In this document: one piece after another, positions 10,981-22,040 of the stretch
Numbering within the stretch: the first letter of the stretch is position 1
Layout: every line of letters begins with the position of its first letter
Origin: Hirudinaria manillensis
Taxonomy: Eukaryota; Annelida; Clitellata; Hirudinida; Hirudinidae
Length of the DNA stretch: 64,000 nt
Reading direction: 5' to 3'
NCBI GenBank assembly: GCA_034509925.1
Contig: CM067530.1
Location: forward strand, 5,100,501 to 5,164,500
Position numbers and translations under genes: made by a program
Notes under the pieces: model-generated
Databases searched by the model: none
The model's input: only the letters and a program-made list of their open reading frames with translations
What the model was told of the DNA's origin: nothing

Positions 10981-13900
10981 CTCAGTAATTCATTACGGAC
11001 CAGGATAACGATTTAAGCGGCGCTTAAAAAAAACGCAGCAACCGACATAGAACAATAATATAAACAATGCTAGGTGTTTGAACTAATTTAGTACGGTAAC
11101 CTTTTTAAAGGTTTAAAGATACAGTTCAATTAGTCAAGTACTAATTTAAGAGTTAATTTAAAATAAATAACTAATATAGTGTCTCTTCGGTAAATAGTAT
11201 CTCTGTTTTATACCTTGAAAGCACATTTAACTTGAAATAAATAATTTTTAATATCAATATTCAGCTAAATATTTTTCGTTTATTCTACATTGCTAATTAT
11301 TCAAAATAAGTTTTATTTTAGCCCTTAAAGTTTAAGGGATGCAGATCACACTAATAATAAGACGTGAGATTTTTTTATTTTGAGAAATTTTCTAATTTTA
11401 GAAAAATAAAGAAAGCGAAGCTTATTTGAAGATAACTGTGCCCTTTATGTCTCTATTATTGTCCACTTTTTTCAGTTTCAGTGTTTCAATTTATTTCTTA
11501 TTATTCTTATTATTATCACCTTATATAATTGTGCGTTAAATCATTAGTTAGAAAAATCTAGATTACTTTTCAGAAGTCCACTTCAAGAAATATTGGTATA
11601 AAAAGTGTGACAAATGAATTACAGGAAATGAGTGAAAGACTCTTTTAAATGGATGCAAGCAAACGCAAACTGCTTTTAGGGGTGACAGCGAAACCCTACT
11701 TCCACCTTTTAGAGAAAAATAACACTAAACTCTATCGTTCTACAAACACCACACAACATCAAAACAATGGCACGCAATTGCCAAGTATCACTTGAAAGTC
11801 AAGAGAGTTCTCAACTACAACATTTTACAGATTGAAATGATCGATGAGTGAAAGAGACTGAGATGAGACTAGAAACAATTAAAAGTAAACTTTGTGGACC
11901 TTTCGATATAAACAGGATTTATTTGAATTTAAGTTTACAATTTAATATCATATTCCACTATCGGACCAGCTCTTGCAGCCTGAATGCATTTGAACGCAAT
12001 ACCTCTGAGGTTTAAAAGCCATTCACAGTAACAAGCAAAAAACAAAATAATATGTAAAGTCTTAATGACTTTTCTAAACCCTGGCTTGAAAGACGATTTC
12101 AGCATCTTTAGTCTGATGAAGATTGACCGATGATCCTGTTGCAGGTCATTTTTAAATCACCGCGAGCTATTAAAACTTCACGAGGATGAGGACTTCATGA
12201 TTCTAAAAGTAAAACATCAACCCATCTTCGCACCAATTTATCAAAATTAAGCGATCAATTGCAATTTTATTTTATTTTACCAGACGTTGCTAAAGTTTTG
12301 TTTTTTAATAATGGAAGCAAACATCTAAACGTTTTTACTCGTCTCTCGATTTTCCTTCTTATGTTTTGATTAAACACCATTATTACCTTAATTCGAGTCG
12401 CATAGATCACTCCAGAGAATTCAGAAATTCACAAAAGAATACTTCTTCCTAACGCGGCGCGACACATTTAGGAGCCAAATCTTTGGAGCATTAATGATAA
12501 CCTTTTTTCTTTTTGAAAAGAACTCCAAAAATTTGATAAATGTAGAAAATTAGTAGCGAATAAATAAACGTTTCAAATTTAAAACCACACTCAAGCTCTA
12601 GCAATTAACGAAATAATTCACTTAATTATTTCCTTTGTTTGCTCGACAAAACGCTGCTGTTGATGTTGTTGTTTACAGCAAACAGACATCTTCCGCTCGT
12701 GTGAAATTCACATCGTGAATGCTATCTGATGATGGATTTCAGGTTTGCATGTCCATAATTTTGTGTCCACCGGAATTTTTCGGGCTGATATCCATAAATT
12801 GATATCCATAAATCTGCCAAGGAGCCCTTGCAAGGTCGATGCGTGTCTTCGGTCGCACAACAGTCGCAGTACAACAACTGGATTTAATAGGAATTAATTG
12901 CAGTTTATGTTCACGACAGAACCAATGTCTTTCTGAGGATTGCAAAAGATTATGAAATTCAACAAAACCACTGAATTAGAATTAAACGAAATTGAACTGA
13001 TTTCTCTCGTGCATTTTTTTAAAATTTTCCCAAAGAAATAAATTTTTATTCAGTTGACGTTTTGCATTATTATTTACAGATCGGCCCCATTATGCAATAA
13101 CACTACGTACGCTTATAAGACAATCCTAGAAAATTTTCAGAGATTTTTCAAATTTTTTTTTTACTAATTTTCAATTATTAACCTGGACTAGACGAAAATT
13201 TTTTGGTTTTTTAAATTATTAGGTCAATAAATTATTCTAGTTCACCTCATCATGTAACCATAAATGCGAGAAAGTATTGAATGAATATCCAGTGAATCGG
13301 TAAAATTTGTCATTCATAATAACTTTTTTGCCCTCCTTCGCCTCGATCCATGTTTTCCAAACCCTTTCCCAGTGACGGATCTGCTTTTGTACTCGCAAGA
13401 TTTTCCCAGGGAAATTGTTTTCCAGGGGAAGAAATGAGTGACACTTGAGGACATCACTCGAGAAAATGAGGAGCTGCTCCTTAAGGTCTCAGACGAACTC
13501 TTTTGTCTTCTTGCCACTCACGCCTCGGGTACTCCCATTAATTCTGCAACCTCCTTTTGTTACTCAATCACTCTTCGCACATTCAAACCAGAAGATGGAC
13601 TAGATAAGAGGCCTTAATTAATTAATTTTAGCAAAAGAAATGGTTTGAAAATCAACAAGTCGGCGTCGATCACGTGTAGATCAATAAACCCAGTCGGTAA
13701 AGTAAAAAAAAATAACTTTTGTTCATTCCCGGATGTACTCGGTCCCCGAAAGTAATATTTTATTTGTTTTCTGCTCGAATGAAAGTTGGCAGGAAACATA
13801 AAGAAATCAATCAGAGAGTGGAGGGCTTGGATGCACAGCGCGTGCAATGTTTGTTCTCAAAGACGGCTCTCGAGGTTCAGGCTAATGATGCTGAGACCTT

Positions 13901-14105
13901 AAGCAGAAAGCATCGTTTCTCTATTAATTTTTTAAAGTATTTCATACGTTTCAAAAACTATCTTACCTGAGGTTAATGTTTTTATTTCTTTGAAAAATTT
14001 ACAAATGCAATAATCGGAAAAGAATTGAATTAAAGGAGTATTGAAATGATTAAAATTCTGTTAATTCTTAAAATTCTGTAATTTCTCCAGAGATTTTGTG
14101 ACAGG
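10981..14105. other. Intergenic, about 3.1 kb
   Basis: No convincing gene. Open frames at 12739-12945 (-) and 13314-13517 (-) have no family resemblance. A 59-codon stretch at 13438-13617 (+) reads like protein (EDITRENEELLLKVSDELF) but lacks an ATG and a clear acceptor; it may be a lost or alternative 5' exon of the next gene. A short imperfect inverted pair (around 13470-13490 and 13890-13905, sharing CCTTAAG with flanking GTCTCAG) is present. The promoter of the downstream plus-strand gene should lie here. Confidence 0.4.
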
Positions 14106-15615
14106 ATGACAGAAAGAAGGCGCTTGGCCGAATCAGAAAGTCGGGGGAAAAGAGACGAAGAAATCTGGGCAAGTGAAAAGACGCTCCTCATTCAACCTTC
14201 GTTGAGGAAAAACAGTGGAGCATCTGACATCATCCACGTCGAGGAGGAAGATGGCAAGAAGTGGCTTTCATGTTCCAGGACTGGCAACGCGGCACGCCAC
14301 AGCGCCCCCTCTATAGAGGTCCAAAACTTTCCAGAAGGTCAAACGGCCACAAAACGGGACGAGACTTCGAACCCAGTTTCGTCTGCCTCCTCTTCTCCGT
14401 CACCTGGATTTGCTACTTCGGTTTCAGGTCAGTTGCTGACCCCAAATTCACCTGGTTCCGAAAGAGAACGAAGTTCCAGTATGCAACAGAACGTTCTCTC
14501 CTCGTCTTCGTCTCAGTCGAAGATCAAACAACCCGTCATCGCGGGTCTTGAAAGAACCCCCAGTATTCCAGCTGTTCTCATTTCAAGAGTAAGGGACAGA
14601 ATCCAAGATAAAGTGAGTCACAATTGCATAATTATTAATCCATAATTCAGAGTTTTGCTAATCTCTATAACAACAGCAATCTTCCGACCACCAGACGATT
14701 TGTAATTTTTTTCTTTCTTGACTTTCTCGGTCATTTTCGAAGGTGATTCACACGTCAAAGTGGCAAGCTGTTGCCGCTGTCGTGCAGGAAAGACGACAAA
14801 GAGCGGCCAACGATTACATTTTTAAGAATTCCTCGTCGAGAAATAACTGGCATCAGATCCAGCAGAAACTCCACCTCCTTCAACAGCACAAGCATCAAAA
14901 CGTTCAAAACTCTGCTCACGACTCCATAGAACTGGAAAGCATGAAGGATCAGAAGATGCTGACCAGAGTGAAATCTGATCCTTCTCAGCAAGAAATTGTG
15001 GCTGCCTCCGCTCTGAAGAAGCGGAGGGACGGAAGCGTGGTCAGCACCACCGGTTTCTTGGACGAAGGACCGTCGTCGACTGCACGATCGTCCATCACGT
15101 CCGATCAGTTTCCCTCGAAGAACAAGATGAGCAAATCGACCAGCATCAGCGGTTCCCGCTCGGTCCTCGGGGAATCCTACAAAACTCCGGAGAAGCAAGG
15201 AGTCGTGTGCTCGGGAGCGGACTTTGAAGACATATTGTCCAATTACAACTCGCACATCAGACCTCTTTTGACCAACCATCGCAAAGTAGATTCGCAGAGT
15301 TTCGAAGACTTTGCTCAATTCGAAGACAGGAATTCTGCGAACGTGTCTCCAAAACCTTTGGAGTTCGATCCTCAGGTCATGGGAGACGCCATTGAAGTTT
15401 ATTTGGAGCACAAAGTATGCAAGGGAAGGAGAAAGCGATCGTCGCAGCAGAGAGTTTCCCTTCAACAAGACAGCCACAGCTTAGACGAAGAAGACGATGA
15501 CGACGACGACGACGACGAAGAATCCTTGAATGGGAAGGAATCGAAGAATTGCGTTCACATCTTCAGCCTGTTTTGTTCTTTCTCGACTGAGAAATCCAAG
15601 AGAGGCACACGATGA
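14106..15615 (+). CDS. Unrecognised Ser-rich, low-complexity protein
   Basis: Exons 14106-14612 and 14743-15615 join in phase 0 (GTGAGT donor) for 459 residues. I do not recognise the family. The first exon is Ser/Pro/Arg-rich and probably disordered. The second opens with a helical, Gln/His-rich stretch (KWQAVAAVVQERRQ, then WHQIQQKLHLLQQHKH), followed by Ser/Thr-rich sequence, a more ordered part (DFEDILSNYNSHIRPLL, DPQVMGDAIEVYLEHK), a basic KGRRKR patch that could be a nuclear signal, and an Asp/Glu run near the C-terminus. Acceptor-like sequence just before the ATG suggests an untranslated 5' exon. The last 20 codons overlap a minus-strand gene, so the true 3' end may differ. The length of open frame, splice phase and composition argue for coding; the minus-strand frame here is an antisense shadow. 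Confidence 0.6.
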
Positions 15616-16330
15616 AGTTGTTTCCTGTACAACTGGAAAAGTGCCTTCGATGCGTCAACTTTGATCGATTCCAAGCTCGAATCTAAAATAAGAACTTCCA
15701 TCCACGTTTGATTGGCTCCGTGATTAATGAACACCGAAACCTGCGAACACTGCGCATGGTCTGCATAACCACTGCAAATATAAGGAATATAAAGAAAATA
15801 TAACATCACAACACTCCAATCATCAACATTAAAAGTCATAATTTTTTTTAAAATCATTTATTTATTTATTTATAATATTATAATTGATTAAAAGTACTAT
15901 ATTCTTTCACGAACTTTGAATAAGTCTTCGAAGATGTTAACAACATTTTAATTTACAGTTGAAATGGACAGAAATGTTAATTAAATCAATTAAATTACAT
16001 TTTAATGCAAAACATGTTGGCGTGGATTAAGAAAATATAATAATTCAAAAAATAAAATTCATTCAAGATTTTAAAAATAACTTCTTAACTTTAAATTTCT
16101 GAATCTTGAATCCCAAAAAATCTGATTTCGTTGCAAAGTTTCATAATATTTTCCCGAGTCAAAAGGTTGCTGCGATGTTTAATGGCGAAAGAACTGGATT
16201 GACAACGTGGTGACCTCGAAGAAATTGTGGACAGCATTTTTATGGCTCTCGTCAGTGGATTCCCATTTGCATCGGTGATCATCAAGTGCTGACTCTCACG
16301 GGAATCCAACACGATCATAGGAACGGCCAT
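15555..16330 (-). CDS. Small unrecognised protein (110 residues)
   Basis: ATG at 16330; exons 16330-16215 and 15771-15555 join in phase 2 for 333 nt ending in TGA. The peptide (MAVPMIVLDSRESQHLMITD ... VSVFINHG ... WMEVLILDSSLESIKVDASK ... ALFQLYRKQL) looks like ordered alternating strand/helix sequence and has no signal peptide. I do not recognise a family; helical-repeat scaffolds come to mind but the resemblance is weak. Without the splice, the first exon would run to a stop at 16091. Its last 61 bases overlap the end of the plus-strand gene, a convergent overlap of coding sequence if both models hold. Confidence 0.45.
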
Positions 16331-16600
16331 TCGTGAGACAGAAAATCTTTATAATTATGACATTCATGCTATTGTTTTTATAGTTATTATGTTATGTTAA
16401 GTAATTTGTTATTAATTTCTCATCTTGAAATCGTTAAACTTATGACTGCAATAAGTTGGAATAACGATGATATTTCATGTTCGTACAAGGTTCTAAAATA
16501 TTTGTTTTATTTGTTCCTTTGGCAGAATTTGATTTGTAAATGTTTTTATTTGCTTTAAAAGCGTTCAAATGACCAATAAACGTGACCTGAATGATGCGGG

Positions 16601-16660
16601 AACAACAATAACAACAACAACGACAAGAACAGCAAGAACAACACCAACAACAACAACTAC
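16601..16660. repeat. (AAC)n-type microsatellite
   Basis: Imperfect AAC run with AAG, GAC and ACC interruptions. Confidence 0.75.
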
Positions 16661-17311
16661 TGATTACTGACGCTGTTCCGACTGTTTGGCTTCGTCTGCT
16701 TCCAGAGAGGTTTTGCCTGCAATTTCTAATGAACTCATAATTCCTAATGAATTAATAATTTCCATAAGGGAGGAAATTTTCTGATTCGAAAATCTGTTTT
16801 GAAGTTCTTAAAAGCACTTCAAAACCTAAAAAAATTAAAATAATTTTAATTTAAAGAATTAAAACTTCGAAATTACATCTAAATTTAATTAAATTAAATT
16901 CTTTTTACAAAAAAAAACATTTAATTTTATTTAAATTTAATAAGCACCAAACATATCTTTCGACAATTTTCAAATTTTCAAAATAAACACCAGTTTCATA
17001 AAGAGCGGTTTTAGAATCACGACATTCAAAATGTCTGAAAAGTTAATATTTGACGCTCGAAATATTTTAAATATTTTACCTCGAAATATCTAAAATAAGT
17101 CTCAAATATCCGAAATAAGTCTCGAATATCGTACGCAAAAGTTTCTAATGACGCCCTAATTATACCAGTCAGCATTTCTAAACTAAGTCCTGATTAATTA
17201 AAGAAATACATTTAAAGGAATTATTTAAAAAATGATTAAAATGGAAGACTTCCAACAAATCCGTTAAAGCTTGAAAGAGTTTATGGAAATTATTTTGTTG
17301 ACAACATACGA

Positions 17312-17357
17312 TGTTGTTGTTGCTGTTGTTGCTGTTGTTGTTGTTGTCGTCGTTGTG
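17312..17357. repeat. (GTT)n microsatellite
   Basis: GTT run with GCT and GTC variants, followed at 17401-17430 by a short GAT/GAC run. Confidence 0.8.
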
Positions 17358-17800
17358 GAATGTGCAAGAAATCGTATTTCACCGCAATAACCCTGCAGCT
17401 GACGATGATGACGATGATGATGATGACATCACTTCTCAGTGCAAAGAACAATATTTTAAAAGCAAATATATTTTCAAGGAATTTAATTATTAAAATAAAA
17501 ATTAATCAGTAAATACATTTTGAAAATTCTTTTTAATTCATCAGATTGGAAATTCCTTTCCTTTTTTTATAGTATTCCACTCGGAGGAATATTTGTCCCT
17601 TAAAATAAAACTGTGAACAAATAATAATTATTATTATAGAAATAATTATTATTATAATTATAATTATTATTAATACTAATAATTATTATTTTGTGATTTA
17701 AACAGAAAATTATCAAAGAATTATTTCCAGGTCGTCATTAGGAATGAATTTATCTAAAATTCATTTAATTGCATAAGCCATTTAAATTCTAATTAATTTT

Positions 17801-17868
17801 TCATCATCATCATCATCATCATCATCGTCGTCATCATCATCATCGTCGTCACCGTCATCGTCGTCATT
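17801..17868. repeat. (ATC)n/(GTC)n microsatellite
   Basis: Compound trinucleotide run alternating ATC and GTC blocks. The same GAY/RTC type also occurs inside coding exons of the alpha2delta gene and the gene at 14106. Confidence 0.8.
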
Positions 17869-19500
17869 ATAGTCTATTCCTTCTACATCATCAGCTCATT
17901 GGACTGCGGTTTTGCATTGCATCGGTGATGATAATAGTCGCGTTCACAGCTTGCCATTTTGGATTCTGCCAAATGTTGAACGCTTAGCAAGGGATGCTTT
18001 CACATCTTAACTTCGATAATTTCTTGACTGGATAAATACAAATGTAAATACAAACATACAACAAATACAAAAACATTGCAACACACTTTTAAGATAAGGT
18101 CGTTTGTATCTTATTGACCGAATTTATGCTTCTTTATTGAATAATACTCTGATACTCTATGAGGGAGATGGTGATGACGACGACGATGATGATATGATAA
18201 TGATACTGATGGCCGTAAAACAAAGGAACCAAAAATCTTTTCAGTTTCTTGTGAAAATTCAAAATTTTTGAGTTTTTATGTTTAAAATTCTTAATTAAAA
18301 CAGTGAAAAATATTTATATTTTTGGAGATTTTGAAGATTTTAAGATTCCTATTTGCAATTTTTTTTTTAAATATTCGTTTATTTGTTGGTCTCCTGCAGG
18401 AAGAAATTGATGATTAATTTTTACTTTTAAACTTTCCTTTGCGGGAGGAAATGAAAGTTCGATTTCCTGGCAACGAAAGATTTAATGTTTTAATGTTTTT
18501 GTGTTGCCGTATTTGTATTTACATTCTCTTGTTGTTTGTATTGTTGCTTGTGTTGTTGTTATTGTAATGTCGTTTATGTTTGTCTTGTTGATTGTGTTGT
18601 TGTTATTGTAATGTGGTGTTTGTGTTTGTCTTGTTGCATGTGCTATTCGTGTTGCATTGCTGTTACTATTACATTTAGTCTGCAACTTCTACAATGAGCA
18701 GAGGAGTAATTTGGGGAAGAAACATACCCCCTCAGCTCCTTCTGAACGTCTGAAAAGCAATTGAAAGGCGTCAGAACGTCCGATGTTTGGTTTGCCTCTG
18801 GAAAAATTTAAACGATGTTTTAGATGCAATCAATTATTTCTCTTAATGATGTTTAAATTATTTAAAATGAATCCTGCAAGATTAAATTATAAATAATTTA
18901 TAAAATAATTTATAATTTATTTAAATAAATTAAAATAAATGTAATGCTTGATTATGTTGCAGTTAGTTAACATTTTCAAGAGAAACTCCACTCAAAGTTA
19001 AATATTCAGCGTAAGAAGAAAGGTTAGGAAACATTTTAAAAGAGGAATCAAAAATGCTAGGAAAGTACATTTTTATTTCAAAATATTGTGAAGGACGCAA
19101 ACATTTATTAAGAAAAGTATTCATTAAGAAGTGTTATTACATTATTAATTAAGAGTTAAATAATCTGATTATATTTTTAATAAATCATTATGAAAATAAA
19201 GTCTTTTAAAAATTTAAAGTCCAGTCTTTATATTTGAACTGGTTTCTAGGTATTTCTACTGCTTATAATTATACTTAATGACCGACTACAACCCTATCTA
19301 AGCGAATCGTATTAAAATATTTGACCCAATTACATTTTATTAGGCCTGATCAAACTAATTAACCTATTTATTTGTATTTTAATGGGTGAATGAGTTGCAA
19401 GAGCATCGAAACTCTAACATTTAATTAATTTTTAACTTAAACATTTATTTGATTAATAAGATAATTTATGATTTCATGTCAAATTTGTACCAAGAAAATG

Positions 19501-19738
19501 CCTAAGGCCAGTGAGACATTTAGGAGACTATTAGGCTCTTAATTCCAAATATTATATTTAATCAATTTTGAATTTTTAACGGTATTTTCGAATGCGAATC
19601 TTCTTAATAAACATCTTCATTTGTTTTAATTTTGCCAGGAAAATTGATTAAATGAATAAAAGATTTAAAATCATTTCCAAATTTTGATGCCAATTAATCA
19701 GAAAATCTGCAAAAATAAAGCACAATTTGAGATTAATC
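19501..19738 (+). repeat. Dispersed repeat, copy 1
   Basis: A segment of about 240 bp whose landmarks (GGCCAGTGAGACATT, ATTATATTTA then AATTTTGAATTTTTAA, GCGAATCTTCTTAATAAACA, CAGAAAATCTGCAAAAATAA) recur in the same order at 20412-20579. The copies differ by substitutions and indels. Confidence 0.75.
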
Positions 19739-20411
19739 CTTGGATACCCAACGGTTGTTTTTGTTTTTTTGAAATATGGAGTCCGTTTTTAAAATTTTGT
19801 CATGAATTTGTATGGGATTTATTCCCAACATGTCTGTTACAACGTCATGTAAATATTTTTTAGAAAAAGTCAAACGCATCTTTTTTACGAACGTTCAAAA
19901 GTCATGGGGTACATTTGTACTCCCCGTTGGGCACTAAAATTAGGGACACGCATGTTCACAAACATTACAGATTTTTTTCAATAATAATTGCCATATTACA
20001 TATGATATCATATAAAATGCTATTATATCATATAAAATATAACATATATTTATTACAACATAAAACATGTTTCAACTTTAGACTAGTTGGAGCTTAGATT
20101 TTCTTCTATTGTAAAATAAGGATGTTATATCTCTGTATGTTCAGCAGTGGTGACAGCATGTCTTGGGAAATTCAAACAAAGAAAAAAAATAACTTTCTTG
20201 AAGTTCATAAAAACTCGGATAAAACAATAAAAAGACTGTGAAACAAATTGTGGTGTTCCTGAATAATTGAAAGGAAAATAATTGACGCGCGATCGAATTA
20301 TAATGAGTTAAAATTTGTAAAAATATTAATTTCATTTGAGTATCTCCATCTATAAGCTTAGATCATAAATACAATTATATACGTTATGGCGGGAGCTGCG
20401 CAATAGAAATA

Positions 20412-20579
20412 GCCCGAGGCCTGTGAGACATTACTATTGGGTTCTTATTTCCAGATTTTATATTTAACAAATTTTGAATTTTAAAGGTATTTTCAAATGC
20501 GAATCTTCTTAATAAACATCTTCATTTCTATGCAAAATGAACAGAAAATCTGCAAAAATAAAGCATAAATTGAGGTTAA
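20412..20579 (+). repeat. Dispersed repeat, copy 2
   Basis: Direct-orientation, shorter and diverged copy of 19501-19738. No terminal inverted repeats or coding capacity were recognised, so the class (MITE, SINE-like, other) is unknown. Confidence 0.75.
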
Positions 20580-21694
20580 CGGATGTCAACGGATGTTAAT
20601 GATTGTTGTTGTCAGTCCAAGGCTGGAATTGAAACGATGAAATGATTTACAGGAAATAATGGCTGCCACAAGTAATTGACCAAGTAACATGAAATTTAAA
20701 TGGATTTTAATGTCAATATAATTAATTTAATTTCACGTGCTTTATTTTTTAAAGAAAACCAAAATGAAGTTAAAACTTTTTAAATTGAATTTTAAACTTT
20801 TAAATTAAAATTTTAAATATTAGAAACTTTTAAAATGTTTGCGTGAATTTTTCATTTGATTTACTCCGTTATTGGACAATCCAGGAAGATTTTCTAAGCA
20901 ATTATATAATTTCTTTCTATGCGAACATTACGCACAAAGATTACATACCACATATTATATATAGTATTCACATAGTATAGTACAGTACATATTACATATA
21001 GTTTTCATATAGTATAGTACATATCACATGTAGAATTCATAAAGATTCCTAAACCTACAATAATTTATAAATCATATTAGATAAATTATATAAATACACT
21101 TGAAGATTATATGAAGATTCTACTCAAAAATTATAAAATTAAAAACTCCATATCCTTGAAAGCCAAAGAACATATTCAGAGCAGAACATTTATTTATTTA
21201 AGTTTTAAAAAGTATTTGTTATTTAAAACATTGAAATATGAGATTGTTCTGGCGACACTGGCTTTAATTAATTTATTTATTTTATTCTTTGCATTTTACA
21301 TTCTCAGATTCTCTCAGCGGAGACATGAGCTTCCTTGAATTAAGTCCATCATTGGATTCCTCTTTTGTTTGCTTCCGTGCTTTGCTTAAGTGTTCATATT
21401 TCACTCGGATTTATTAAATTAAAAGAAATTCATTTACAAATATTCTTCAGAAAAATATCACATTAATAATATTGATAAAATTAAGCATACATTACAAGGT
21501 TAAATTATTAAATTTAATTAAACTTTAAAAATGTTAAATTAAAACGAAAACTAAGTTGCTAATTGCAGTGGTCACGTTGCCTTAGCAACCATGATGATCT
21601 TCGAACACTTTTTAATAAGAATGGTCAGTTGTCTGTGAAAACCTCACACGTTGAAGTGTTTCAGAAATTGCTTCCTTTCACGATGCTGTTGCCT

Positions 21695-22040
21695 TCATTG
21701 TTGTTGTTGTTCTTGTCTTAGTCGTCTCCTTCCATGTTGTTGTTGTTGTTGTTCTTGTCTTAGTCGTCTCCTTCCATGTTGTTGTTGTTGTTGTTCTTGT
21801 CTTAGTCGTCTCCTTCCATGTTGTTGTTGTTGTTGTTCTTGTCTTAGTCGTCTCCTTCCATGTTGTTGTTGTTGTTGTTCTTCTTGTCGTCGTCGTCTCC
21901 TTCCATGTTGTTGTTGTTGTTGTTGTTGTTGTTCTTGTCTTAGTCGTCTCCTTCCATGTTGTTGTTGTTGTTGTTGTTGTTCTTGTCTTAGTCGTCTCCT
22001 TCCATGTTGTTGTTGTTGTTGTTCTTGTCGTCGTCTCCTG
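21695..22040. repeat. 42-bp-based minisatellite with GTT core
   Basis: About eight head-to-tail units of roughly 42 bp (some 45-48 or longer), each made of a CTCCTTCCATG block, a GTT run of five to nine repeats and a CTTGTCTTAGT block. Unit lengths are multiples of three, so long frames stay open on both strands; they are a by-product of the repeat. Confidence 0.9.

Noticed and set aside
12739-12945. 68-codon minus-strand frame
   Set aside because: No domain, no splice context, atypical composition.
14755-15477. 240-codon minus-strand frame
   Set aside because: Antisense of a Ser-rich plus-strand exon; Arg/Leu-rich composition is typical of such shadows.
19501-20579. Possible CRISPR-like or tRNA-derived array
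   Set aside because: Only two diverged copies, no regular spacers and no tRNA-like A/B boxes seen.
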